DNA of 58,676 nucleotides from Psychromonas antarctica (GTDB lineage: Bacteria > Pseudomonadota > Gammaproteobacteria > Enterobacterales > Psychromonadaceae): contig NZ_JAHNZV010000017.1 of the NCBI RefSeq assembly GCF_022267535.1, forward strand, positions 1-58,676. The letters are read 5' to 3'. Made by a program: the position numbers and the translations under genes. Below are positions 28,151 to 36,854 of the stretch, in pieces; the stretch's first letter is position 1; each line of letters starts with the position of its first letter. Under the pieces are notes generated by a model. That model saw only the letters and a program-made list of their open reading frames with translations. It did not search any database and had not been told where the DNA came from.

Positions 28151-29527
28151 TTAGTTTTGTGGCTGTGCTTCCCGCTCATCCCCAATGCTCTGTTCACCAT
28201 TAAAGTATTGCTTGGTTTCGGCAATAACAATATGGCGTAAAGCGATTAAGCCGATCAGGTTTGGTACTGCCATTAGGCCATTAACAATATCGGCGATAAC
28301 CCAGATCATATCCAGCTTTAAAAATGCGCCAGATGCCACCAATGCGACGAAAATGAATTTGTAGGGCAAGATTCCTTTTGTGCCAAAGAGGTATACCACA
28401 CAACGCTCACCATAATAGTTCCAGCCTAAAATGGTTGTAAATGCAAAGAAAATCAAACCAATAGATACCATCAATGGACCTAGGGTGGCAGAGTCAAGAC
28501 CAATAGCAAAAGCATGTGTGGTCATTTCCGCGCCCGCTAAATCGGTTTGCCAAGCGCCCGTCAAAATAAGCGTCAATCCTGTCATTGTACAAATAATAAT
28601 GGTGTCGAAGAAAGTCCCTGTCATAGAGATAAGGCCTTGTCTTACACAGGAATGGGTCTTCGCTGCGGCCGCCGCCATTGGTGCACTGCCTAGACCTGAC
28701 TCATTAGAAAATACGCCGCGTGCGACACCCGATTGAATTGCGAGCATGATCCCCGCCCCTAAGAATCCACCAGTTGCAGCAGTGGGGGTGAAAGCTGAAG
28801 TGATCACCAGCTCAAGTGCACTACCGAGGTGCTGCGCATTGGCAATAAGCACACTTAGACAGGCTAATATATAAAATAACGCCATAGTTGGCACTACTTT
28901 CCCCGCAACATTAGCAATAGATTTAATGCCGCCAAGGGTAATAATAGCAACCAGTAGCGTGAGTAGAGTCGCCGAAATTTCGCGTGGTATACCAAAGGAA
29001 ATTTGTGAGGCATCTAAAATGGCATTAACTTGCGGGAACGTACCTATACCAAAGCAGGCGACTCCAAGTGCTGAAACGGCAAACATTATCGCTAACCATT
29101 TAGAGCCGACGCCGTCTTGCAGATAATACATTGGGCCGCCGACCATCTCGCCTTTCTCATCGGTTTTACGATATTTAACGGCCAATAAGCATTCTGCATA
29201 TTTGGTTGCCATACCAAAGACCGCGGCTAACCACATCCAAAATAGTGCGCCAGGACCGCCAACTTTAATCGCCGTAGCAACACCTACAATATTACCTGTG
29301 CCAATGGTTGCCGAGAGGGCGGTACACAATGCAGCAAAACTAGAAATATCACCACTACCTGTGCTGCCTTTGCTAAATACCATTTTAAGTGCCGTTGGCA
29401 GGTAACGAAATTGCGGTAAACCTAAGCGAAGAGTGTAATAAGCACCTGTGCCGACTAATAAGATAAGAAGTGGTGGGCCCCAGACAAAATTGTCTATAGC
29501 TTGTAATAAAGATTGAATGTCGTTCAT
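28151..29527 (-). CDS. Alanine/glycine:cation symporter (AGCS family)
   Basis: A 458-residue inner-membrane Na+/H+ symporter for alanine or glycine. Seen: the N-terminal VWGPPLLILLVGTGAYYTLRLG, SSFAALCTALSATIGTGNIVGVATA with the substrate-binding GTGNI, GGPMYYLQDG, SGVARGVFSNESGLGSAPMAAAAA, and GWNYYGERC near the end. The start follows a GGGGAAA site. A tandem glycine riboswitch precedes it, so glycine is the likely substrate and inducer. Confidence 0.95.
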   Translation of the reverse strand: MNDIQSLLQAIDNFVWGPPLLILLVGTGAYYTLRLGLPQFRYLPTALKMVFSKGSTGSGDISSFAALCTALSATIGTGNIVGVATAIKVGGPGALFWMWLAAVFGMATKYAECLLAVKYRKTDEKGEMVGGPMYYLQDGVGSKWLAIMFAVSALGVACFGIGTFPQVNAILDASQISFGIPREISATLLTLLVAIITLGGIKSIANVAGKVVPTMALFYILACLSVLIANAQHLGSALELVITSAFTPTAATGGFLGAGIMLAIQSGVARGVFSNESGLGSAPMAAAAAKTHSCVRQGLISMTGTFFDTIIICTMTGLTLILTGAWQTDLAGAEMTTHAFAIGLDSATLGPLMVSIGLIFFAFTTILGWNYYGERCVVYLFGTKGILPYKFIFVALVASGAFLKLDMIWVIADIVNGLMAVPNLIGLIALRHIVIAETKQYFNGEQSIGDEREAQPQN

Positions 29528-29642
29528 GGTTTCCCCTTTAATAATAAAATTTAAGGAGAAGAGCGAAAGGGCAATAGATCCATAGAAAAATTCTATAAAT
29601 GATAGCTAAGCTTATAAAAAGAGCATTAGTTTTTGTAGCTTT

Positions 29643-29872
29643 CCACTCCTCTGTCCTTTTACCTGAGAGTTTCACCCTAATTATCTAGGGTTTGCTCCTT
29701 CGGCGGCCGATTTAACGGCTCTCTCCAGAGGTTCCTCCAACTACAGTCCTCGCTTTATTCATTACGTTTTAACGTTATTTGATATGAATAAAAGCACCTG
29801 AAAGTTTTACTTCTTCGGCGGGCTTTGTTTATTAAGGTATAAACCTAATATAAACACCACTCTCCTGCAGTC
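29643..29872 (-). promoter_or_regulatory. Tandem glycine riboswitch
   Basis: Read on the minus strand, two aptamers follow each other. The first (about 29745-29872) has GCAGGAGAGTG, GCCCGCCGAAGAAG and AAACTTTCAGGTGC. The second (about 29643-29744) has CTGGAGAGAGCCG, GGCCGCCGAAGGAGCAA and GAAACTCTCAGGTAAAAGGAC, closing with AGAGGAGTGG. These are the conserved core elements of the gcvT/glycine class. It lies about 115 bases ahead of the AGCS symporter start. Such switches ahead of this symporter family respond to glycine; on or off cannot be told from the sequence. Confidence 0.92.
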
Positions 29873-29919
29873 TTCATCGGAACAAACATTTAGCACGGCT
29901 AAACATTCTGTCGCGTGCA

Positions 29920-30225
29920 TCTTAATGGAAAAAAATAGTGCTGTCAGTAATGAAAATTCTATTTAAGTATGTTTCAGGCTCATTAGTACAGTATTGAATT
30001 TTATAATTAATATTTTAATTACAAATATCTGCTGGTAGTGCGTTTTTAAAATAAAGACAAATTATTGATTTTTTTCTGTGTTTTCTGTTTTGTTTATAGA
30101 GCCCGTTACACGGGAGAGATAGAGCACAAATACTTTATTTATGCGGATGGTAAATTAATTTACCTAAATACTCAGACCCGCAATCTTAATGGAAAAATAG
30201 TGCTGTTAGTAATGGAACCTATTTT
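29920..30225. repeat. Imperfect direct repeat, two copies
   Basis: TCTTAATGGAAAAA..TAGTGCTGT.AGTAATG occurs at about 29920-29960 and again at 30184-30222. The gap 29873-30336 is otherwise AT-rich without a convincing gene; it must hold the promoters of the riboswitch transcript and of the U32 gene. Confidence 0.6.
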
Positions 30226-30336
30226 ATAAATGCGTGCAGCCATCAAGCTTAACTGTTTAAATGCCAATTACATAGACAGTCAGCAAGGGTGTCGGGTAAA
30301 ATCCGCGTCTTATAAACTAAAAGCGGTCAGTCGACG

Positions 30337-32580
30337 ATGAAACAGCAATTTGAATTATTAGCACCGGGTGGCGATCTGGATTCTATTAAAGCGGCAATTG
30401 CAGCTGGTGCCGATGCAGTTTATTGTGGGCTAGATAGTTTTAATGCGAGAAAACGTGCTGTCAATCTCAGCTTTGATGAATTAAGCGGGGTCATAAGACT
30501 TGCCCATCAACACCGCTGCCAAGTTTTTCTTACACTTAATATTATTATCTTAGAAAATGAGCTACCGGCGTTGTTGCGTTTACTTAATCAGCTGGTCAAC
30601 AGCAAGATTGATGGACTGATTGTGCAAGATTTGGGGCTCTTTTATCTGTTATCTAAGCACTTTACAAGCCTTGAAATACACGCATCGACTCAGGTGACAA
30701 CACATAATGAAGGGCAAATATTATTTTTAAATAAGCTCGGTGTTTCGCGTGTTAATTTATCCAGAGAGTTAAATATAAAAGAGATAAAAACCTTAACGAT
30801 GTTAGGTCATCAACACAATATTTTATCGGAAGTGTTTGTCCATGGATCTTACTGTATCAGTTTTTCGGGGCTCTGTTATTTTAGCTCTGTAGAGAGCGGA
30901 AATTCGGGCAACCGTGGTCGATGCAGCCAACCTTGCCGTGACAAATATGAAAAAACGGCGACAGGCTTTGACCATCCGCTTAATCTTAAAGATAATTCTG
31001 CTTTTTTCGATCTAGCCACCCTCGCAGATGCAGGCGTGGACTCCTTAAAGATTGAAGGACGGATAAAAGGCGCTAGTTATGTACATACCGTGATTAATAG
31101 TTGGCGAAAACAGTTAAATAATTTTTACAACCAAGGACGTGTGTTAGATGATAACAGTGACCTTTATAAAGTATTTAATCGTGATTTTTCAAATGGATTT
31201 TTAAAAGGGGATATTAATAAGCTGATGTTTATTGATAACCCCCGTGATAATACGCTTAAACATATTGAACAACAAAATGCCGAGGCTGGCGCTGAAGAAA
31301 TAGAACAAGCAAAACAAACGCTTTATAATGAAAAAATAGCCATGGTGAGAACAGTTGAAGAGAATATAAAAGATCTCACTATCGCTAAAACTCCTTTGAT
31401 CATTGCCATATCTGGTGAACTTAATCAAAAATTAGTCGTATCTGTTAGCTCCCCGAAGGAAAGTTTTGTGGTGCATTCACAAAGCGTATTGATGCAGGCT
31501 GATCAAGCAACGATTAATCTCAGTGCATTACAAAAACGATTTAAAAGTTTAAATGATGGACAATTTGTGATTGAAAAGCTGCTTGTAGATGATCTGCAAA
31601 GTGATCTATGCATCCCTTTTAATGAGTTAACCCGTATAAAAAATAGTATTGCATTTTTGCTTAACGGCGCTGTCGAGCTGGTTAAGCCCGTGCTGATGCC
31701 TATTTTAAAAAAAGCGGCTGACAATAAGACTGATCCGCGACTTGCTGTACTGATCGCGAGTGAAACTGACCTGCATCTTTGTCAGTTAAGTTCGGTCGAT
31801 ATCTATTATAAATTGCCCGACAGCTTTAAAAAGGGATCTTCTCAGCTTGTCGATCTGTTTTTAAATAACGGCAAGTTGATCCCTTGGTTCCCCTCGATTT
31901 TAATTGCCGAGGACTATCTCGCTGCCGCTGAATTTCTTAAACAGTTGCAACCCAAACTGATTGTAACCAACAATACTGGTATCGCCTATTTGGCTTCAGA
32001 GCTTGGCATAAATTGGGTAGCCGGACCCTACCTTAATATTAGTAACTCTTTAAGTTTGCTTGCGCTGAAAGAAACGTTCAATTGCAGTGGTGCTTTTATT
32101 TCCAATGAGCTTAATAAAGCGCAGATAAGAAAGATTGTCCGCCCAGATCGTTTTAAACTGTTTTACAGTCTTTATCACCCCATCTTACTGATGGCTAGTC
32201 GGCAATGTTTCTTTCAGCAAACAGTCGGTTGCAAGAAACTGAGTATAGATGCGCAGTGCATACAAAAATGTAAAAAGTCCGCCTCTATTATCAATCTTAA
32301 AGGGATCGCCTTTAGCATCGATAAACAAAAAGGGGGATACCCCAGTATCTATAGCAGTCAGCCTTTTTTAAATACTGAGATTGTTAATGAGCTGCCAGAT
32401 ATGTTTACCCATTTCCTCATCGATTTAACGGATATTGGTGGGGGCAGGCATATTACAAGGGATAAAAGACGACTGATTGAATTGTTTACTGATCTTGTCA
32501 ATGGCTGCACAGATGCGGGCTCAGCTTTGAAAGAGGTGATCACGTGCTCGAGTAATGAGCAATATAAAAAGGGCTTATAG
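30337..32580 (+). CDS. U32 family protein (RlhA-like)
   Basis: A 747-residue member of peptidase family U32. Seen: FELLAPGGDLDSIKAAIAAGADAVYCGL, a TIM-barrel-like core, IHASTQVTTHNEGQ, and the U32 signature EVFVHGSYCISFSGLCYFSS followed by GNRGRCSQPCRDKYE, whose four cysteines fit the proposed Fe-S site. SLKIEGRIKG follows, then a long C-terminal region with further Cys (CKKLSIDAQCIQKC). E. coli relatives RlhA, TrhP and UbiU/V hydroxylate RNA or ubiquinone precursors. Length fits RlhA-type proteins best, but the substrate is not certain. Confidence 0.85.
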   Translation: MKQQFELLAPGGDLDSIKAAIAAGADAVYCGLDSFNARKRAVNLSFDELSGVIRLAHQHRCQVFLTLNIIILENELPALLRLLNQLVNSKIDGLIVQDLGLFYLLSKHFTSLEIHASTQVTTHNEGQILFLNKLGVSRVNLSRELNIKEIKTLTMLGHQHNILSEVFVHGSYCISFSGLCYFSSVESGNSGNRGRCSQPCRDKYEKTATGFDHPLNLKDNSAFFDLATLADAGVDSLKIEGRIKGASYVHTVINSWRKQLNNFYNQGRVLDDNSDLYKVFNRDFSNGFLKGDINKLMFIDNPRDNTLKHIEQQNAEAGAEEIEQAKQTLYNEKIAMVRTVEENIKDLTIAKTPLIIAISGELNQKLVVSVSSPKESFVVHSQSVLMQADQATINLSALQKRFKSLNDGQFVIEKLLVDDLQSDLCIPFNELTRIKNSIAFLLNGAVELVKPVLMPILKKAADNKTDPRLAVLIASETDLHLCQLSSVDIYYKLPDSFKKGSSQLVDLFLNNGKLIPWFPSILIAEDYLAAAEFLKQLQPKLIVTNNTGIAYLASELGINWVAGPYLNISNSLSLLALKETFNCSGAFISNELNKAQIRKIVRPDRFKLFYSLYHPILLMASRQCFFQQTVGCKKLSIDAQCIQKCKKSASIINLKGIAFSIDKQKGGYPSIYSSQPFLNTEIVNELPDMFTHFLIDLTDIGGGRHITRDKRRLIELFTDLVNGCTDAGSALKEVITCSSNEQYKKGL

Positions 32581-32664
32581 GCGAGTAATAAACTTGAAAA
32601 GCTAATGGAACTGCCTACAATGTCCCGTTCTTATTAAAGATAATATTAAGGCCATTCGCTTGTT

Positions 32665-33432
32665 ATGAACAAAAAACATTTTATATTAGGCGGTGATATA
32701 AAAAAATCACTGACCGAAGGTTACCGACTTGATTTGAAATCAATTTTAAAGGATGCATTTGTTATTAGCAAAAAGCATTATCTCACGTTGATCCTTGCCT
32801 GTTTGCTTACCTTCGTTATTTTAGCTAGTAGTTATACGCTTATGACACAAGCATTCTCTGGCCTTGGTGACAACGGGGCAATGATTGTTAATTATATTAT
32901 TACGCTGCTAGTTGCACCGCCACTGTTAACTGCTTTGCAGATGATGGGCGTTCATCATGCTATCGGCTTGAAAAGCAAATCAAACGATCTGTTTCATTAC
33001 CTCAATATGACCTTAAAGCTATCATTAGCGACTATGATGATCAGTTTAATCACTAATGTTATCAGTGTTATTTTGACGCAGACCCTAGGCGATTTGGGGT
33101 TTAAGTTGTCAATTGTTGTATTACTGTATCTGAATATGACCTTTAGTTTGGTGTATCCCCTCATTGCAGAGAAAAAAGTGCCACCGCAAATGGCTCTAAA
33201 ACTGTCCTTTAAATTGGTGAACAAAAATCTCGGCCAATTTACGCTGTTGTTTATAATCTTAGTTTTGCTTGCGGTTATTGCGCTTGTTCCCTACGGGCTA
33301 GGGATGATCTTTTATATTCCATTTTATTTTAATTTAATGGGTATCGTATACCGTCAAATTTGTGGTGTAGGCGTAGTTGCGACTGAAGTTTCGGATAAGG
33401 ATGATACGCCCAGTGATGAATTTGAAGCTTAG
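32665..33432 (+). CDS. Six-helix inner-membrane protein of unknown function
   Basis: I do not recognise a family with confidence. The 255 residues hold about six hydrophobic helices (near 41-62, 72-95, 114-136, 141-163, 185-210 and 210-230), a short cytosolic N-terminus and an acidic C-terminal tail (DKDDTPSDEFEA). The layout resembles small YciC-like integral proteins. It is followed at 24 bases by the DUF2987-like gene, probably in one operon. Confidence 0.8.
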   Translation: MNKKHFILGGDIKKSLTEGYRLDLKSILKDAFVISKKHYLTLILACLLTFVILASSYTLMTQAFSGLGDNGAMIVNYIITLLVAPPLLTALQMMGVHHAIGLKSKSNDLFHYLNMTLKLSLATMMISLITNVISVILTQTLGDLGFKLSIVVLLYLNMTFSLVYPLIAEKKVPPQMALKLSFKLVNKNLGQFTLLFIILVLLAVIALVPYGLGMIFYIPFYFNLMGIVYRQICGVGVVATEVSDKDDTPSDEFEA

Positions 33433-33456
33433 CTCAGTCGACAACAGGGCCTTATA

Positions 33457-34113
33457 ATGAGACGTTTTTCTGTACTGCTAATTTTATTATTGAGTGTAAA
33501 TAGTGTGTTTGCATCTCCGTTGAAATTAAACTATTCACTATTTTTTGGTTATATGAAAACCTTAAAAAAGCTGCAATATGGGCATGTCACCAGTGCTTTT
33601 TATCTGCGTGATAAAAACACTGGTTCGGCGTGTTTAATTAAGCAGGCTGACATGGTTGTTGATCAAAAACGTGAGCCTATAAATTTTGAGAAAACCGGGC
33701 GTTTGTTACCTTTTTATTCAGATCAGCACCGTAAAGATGGGGCCATGATTGAAGTTGACCTGCTTGCTGGGCAAGCGAATTACCAGTGTGATTTACAGGT
33801 AACAGTGATGGCGAAAGAGTCTGAGCTGGACAGTTTATCATCGCAAAAATTAGTTTTGATCAGCGAGCAACTTGAAGGTCTGTTAAAAAAAAATGCCGGT
33901 ATGATAGGGAAATATTTTTTACCTGATTTCTCCGGTGTGCATCTACACCTAGCTGCACCTTTAAACTCATTACAACTAAATGCTATAGACAAGCAAATTC
34001 TCATCGCACAAAATGGTGATTTATTGATTAGTAAAAAACTACTTGCTAGCCTTGATTTTACATCGCTTAGTCAATTCAATATTGTACGGGTTAGTCCTTG
34101 GTTGAGTAAATAA
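33457..34113 (+). CDS. DUF2987-like exported protein
   Basis: A 218-residue protein with a clear signal peptide (MRRFSVLLILLLSVNSVFA). The mature part starts KLNYSLFFGYMKTLKKL, which I match to DUF2987, a periplasmic family of Vibrio and relatives with no known function. A second half with LSEQLEGLLKKNAGMIGKYFLPDF follows. It is tightly linked to the kinase-like gene, whose TTG start directly follows its stop codon. Confidence 0.8.
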   Translation: MRRFSVLLILLLSVNSVFASPLKLNYSLFFGYMKTLKKLQYGHVTSAFYLRDKNTGSACLIKQADMVVDQKREPINFEKTGRLLPFYSDQHRKDGAMIEVDLLAGQANYQCDLQVTVMAKESELDSLSSQKLVLISEQLEGLLKKNAGMIGKYFLPDFSGVHLHLAAPLNSLQLNAIDKQILIAQNGDLLISKKLLASLDFTSLSQFNIVRVSPWLSK

Positions 34114-34905
34114 TTGCAGTTATTAAAGATAGATGAGTTAAGTTGGTTGGCGGAACAGCATATTGGTGAAATTGTTACAGTACAAGAATTTATCGATAGC
34201 CGGACGAATCAAGTTTTTTTATTAGAAACAGACAATCAGCAACATCATTATATTTTTAAACGGTTAAATAGAAAAGCGCGCGATCGCCGTGATCGGCAAA
34301 GTGAATTATTGGTGCAAAAATTAGCGAGTGATAGAGACTTAAGCCCGAAGATACTGGCTAGCTGTGATGACTACCGCTTGCAGGAATACTTTCAAGGGGA
34401 AACCATAGACTGCAGTGCCACTGAACATTGCACTGAGTTGCTCGCTTCGCAATTGCATCGTATCCATCAATTACCCGCTTTGCATGCACAGCGGCAGCAT
34501 TTAGCCATTGAATTACAAAAATTAAAAGATCAATTAACACAGGCTATCGATGAGCCAAGGTTTGAGCGTTTTTTACAACAGGCAAAACAATTAGATAAAA
34601 GCTGTTGCGCTGATGTCTTATGCCATGGGGATTTGTCCTTTAACAATCTCTTGCAGAATAAGAATCAACAAATCAAAATTTTAGATTGGGAGTATGTGGT
34701 GCTTGCCTGTTCCGCTTACGATCTCGCGGCTTGTAGCAGCATCAATGGACTTAACCAAGCACTGCAGATGCAGTTAATTGAGCACTACTACCTACTAAAC
34801 CAAGAAAAGTTGTCACTTTCATTATCACAACTTAAACAGCAATATGCTTTATACCTTTCCCTATTTACCTATCTTAATGAATTATGGTTGCTTGTTTTTC
34901 CGTGA
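34114..34905 (+). CDS. Choline/thiamine kinase-like phosphotransferase
   Basis: A 263-residue small-molecule kinase of the APH/choline kinase superfamily. Seen: QHHYIFKRLNRKARDRRDRQSELLVQKL (ATP lysine region), the catalytic CHGDLSFNNLL (HGD..FNN Brenner motif) and ILDWEYVVLACSAYDLAA with the metal-binding aspartate. It resembles thiamine kinase ThiK or a similar sugar-alcohol kinase; substrate unknown. The frame has no ATG near its start: TTG at 34114 directly after the TAA of the previous gene is the best start, implying coupled translation. Confidence 0.82.
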   Translation: MQLLKIDELSWLAEQHIGEIVTVQEFIDSRTNQVFLLETDNQQHHYIFKRLNRKARDRRDRQSELLVQKLASDRDLSPKILASCDDYRLQEYFQGETIDCSATEHCTELLASQLHRIHQLPALHAQRQHLAIELQKLKDQLTQAIDEPRFERFLQQAKQLDKSCCADVLCHGDLSFNNLLQNKNQQIKILDWEYVVLACSAYDLAACSSINGLNQALQMQLIEHYYLLNQEKLSLSLSQLKQQYALYLSLFTYLNELWLLVFP

Positions 34906-34944
34906 AACTGCGGAGTGCTGAAATGTTGTCGGCATAAGGGGTCT

Positions 34945-35100
34945 TTAATTGGCCCTGCACGGATTCAGCCAGAAAACGACTTTGTGGCAGCCCTCAAGAT
35001 AGAAACCATCATCCCCTTCATAGTGCGGATTATTATGGCCTCTGTACGCTGTGGGACGTATAGAGGCTGTACTAACGTCAATGTTATTACACAGAGCCAT
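34945..35100 (-). CDS. Candidate small protein behind the deacetylase
   Basis: A 51-residue frame whose ATG lies two bases after the stop of the polysaccharide deacetylase gene on the same strand, so it could be translated by coupling. It reads MALCNNIDVSTAS..., with RPTAYRGHNNPHYEGDDGF and ending VVFWLNPCRAN. The composition is protein-like and the patch is richer in G+C than its surroundings. There is no ribosome site of its own. A 11-base stem GCCTCTGTACG/CGTATAGAGGC (35039-35069) lies inside. It may instead be a remnant. I recognise no family. Confidence 0.3.
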   Translation of the reverse strand: MALCNNIDVSTASIRPTAYRGHNNPHYEGDDGFYLEGCHKVVFWLNPCRAN

Positions 35101-35102
35101 GT

Positions 35103-36122
35103 TTATGCATTTTTAAGGTGTTTAAGATCTTGATAGGTGATGCATTTTAATTCTTTATGGGCTTTGATAAAACTTTCTAACTTTATCAAAGAGTAGGGGG
35201 ATAAACTTTTGGGGTGGCCCATTACATTAAAAATGCGGCCTTCACCTGCTAGTTTTAAGTGCTCTTTAAACGCACTTTCTAACTGTCCTGCTTTTGAACC
35301 ATCAATCATCACAGGACCGTATGTTGTTTTGGTTAAACGTTCAATATAATAACTGCGACTAGCAACCATTGCCTGCCCATCACTGAAAGGAGTGAATAGC
35401 TTGGTGGCAAATTTCTTACGTAATGCGAGTTTCCAAAAAAACCAAGGTGATGTTTTAGTGGCGCTGATCGGCAGCTCCGTAAAATAGCCATTTTCTTGCG
35501 CTATTAGTGGATCCTCATTAAAATGCCAGTAAGCCTTGTCTGGCGTGGTATTAAAATCAAACCAGCGGGTTGGATCATCGGAATGGCCTTGTGAAAAAAC
35601 CGTGCTATCTAACCAAATATCATTCTCTTTGAGTGCTCTTTCAATTTTTTCGAAGGGTTGCAGACACCATCCGCCAGCTCGAAAGGCAAATATGGCTTGC
35701 TTACTGCATGATTCAAGCTCTTGTTTATAACTTTTGACTATTGCGCTGATTTCTTGCGGATTGAAATCGTGGAGTCGATAGCGTTGTGTATTAATCACCC
35801 AAGTCCGCCCATCATAATAACTATCTTGCCAATGCGGGTGAATATGTAGTTGTATATCATGGCCTTGTTCGGAAAGTGATTTTAGTTGTTGTTTAATCGC
35901 CGTATATTGTTTGCCCAAAATTGGAAATTTATGTGATTCTTGTTTTAGTTTAACAAGAAATCCGGCATCAACAAACAAACAGACTTTATAGTTGTACTTG
36001 TCTAATAGTGTTAATAATAGTTGCGTTGGCTGGATCACACAGTTTTCAACACTGCCGCAATAGTCACCAAAAAAGAGCTCGTAATCCAAGCTGAGCAATA
36101 ATTTTACTTTATTGTTTTTCAT
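35103..36122 (-). CDS. Polysaccharide deacetylase-like protein
   Basis: A 339-residue protein of the NodB-like carbohydrate esterase superfamily without a signal peptide, so cytosolic. Seen: LLLSLDYELFFGDYCGS at the N-terminus (metal aspartate), the metal-binding HIHPHW in HDIQLHIHPHWQDS, FRAGGWCLQPF and a late NVMGHPKSLS. It differs from classical NodB (HSxxH). It probably deacetylates a sugar of the exopolysaccharide made by the neighbouring cluster (inference from position). Confidence 0.8.
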   Translation of the reverse strand: MKNNKVKLLLSLDYELFFGDYCGSVENCVIQPTQLLLTLLDKYNYKVCLFVDAGFLVKLKQESHKFPILGKQYTAIKQQLKSLSEQGHDIQLHIHPHWQDSYYDGRTWVINTQRYRLHDFNPQEISAIVKSYKQELESCSKQAIFAFRAGGWCLQPFEKIERALKENDIWLDSTVFSQGHSDDPTRWFDFNTTPDKAYWHFNEDPLIAQENGYFTELPISATKTSPWFFWKLALRKKFATKLFTPFSDGQAMVASRSYYIERLTKTTYGPVMIDGSKAGQLESAFKEHLKLAGEGRIFNVMGHPKSLSPYSLIKLESFIKAHKELKCITYQDLKHLKNA

Positions 36123-36226
36123 TCACTCATTCCGATTAAAGAGGGGGCTTGATTATCATAACGTATTTTATATTACTGAGTAAGCAACGATTTATACGAG
36201 TGTGCAGAGAATTTTGCTTGGCGCAT

Positions 36227-36263
36227 AAAAAAGCCCATGAGCAGTAAGTGTACTTATGGGCTT
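36227..36263 (-). terminator. Terminator of the PEP-CTERM gene
   Basis: On the minus strand AAGCCCAT and ATGGGCTT form the outer stem (36256-36263 with 36231-36238), with extra inner pairing, followed by TTTTTTATG. Confidence 0.85.
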
Positions 36264-36296
36264 GTAGGGTGAAAATAGTAAAAGTCTTGCTTGTTA

Positions 36297-36854
36297 CTAT
36301 GCTTGTTTGTTACGACGAGCAAAACCGAAACCTAAAAGAGCTAAGCCTAGTAGTGCAGTCCCTGCAGGTGAAGGAACTGCTGTTGATGAGAAAGACATTT
36401 CATCTGAATTACCATTCGCAGTGATTGTCCACGTACCTTGGGTATCTTCGAAGGCCGAGTTAGTACTACTGATAATACCGTTACCACCAAGCAGCGCAAA
36501 ATTTAACCCTAGACCAGGAATAGATCCAAATGAATTTTGAATGATGCTTGTAATCTGAAATGTAAACCCACCTATAGTCCAAAGACTATATGGAGTTGGG
36601 GCTGCAACATTTATGTCGGTAAATGATGCGGCTACGCCTTCTAAACCATTAAAATCTCCTGTTACTAGTGTGTCAGAAAGATTCGCAAATGTATTATTAA
36701 AAGCCACTGCGGTTACTTCAGTGGGTGTGTGTGTCACAGTTGCACCGCCAGTAAAATTAATTACTCCCGTAATAGGTATTGCAGAAGCATTACTGGTAGC
36801 TAGTATAAGCACAAGTGATGTGGCTAACAGTGATATAAATTTTTTCATTTTCAT
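36297..36854 (-). CDS. PEP-CTERM-type exosortase substrate (PSP variant)
   Basis: A 185-residue secreted protein. Seen: N-terminal signal peptide (MKMKKFISLLATSLVLILATSNASA), a Thr/Asn/Gly-rich beta-type middle with no recognised domain and no cysteine, and a C-terminal sorting tail from about residue 160: VPSPAG, a hydrophobic stretch TALLGLALLGFGF, then ARRNKQA. This is the PEP-CTERM architecture recognised by exosortase, with P-S-P in place of P-E-P. It is the only such substrate in the window. A sigma-54 promoter lies about 80 bases upstream. It probably ends up in the exopolysaccharide matrix or at the surface. Confidence 0.9.
   Translation of the reverse strand: MKMKKFISLLATSLVLILATSNASAIPITGVINFTGGATVTHTPTEVTAVAFNNTFANLSDTLVTGDFNGLEGVAASFTDINVAAPTPYSLWTIGGFTFQITSIIQNSFGSIPGLGLNFALLGGNGIISSTNSAFEDTQGTWTITANGNSDEMSFSSTAVPSPAGTALLGLALLGFGFARRNKQA

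Noticed and set aside
34915-35133. Plus-strand frame of 72 codons
   Set aside because: Antisense to the end of the deacetylase gene and to a more protein-like minus-strand frame; no ribosome site.
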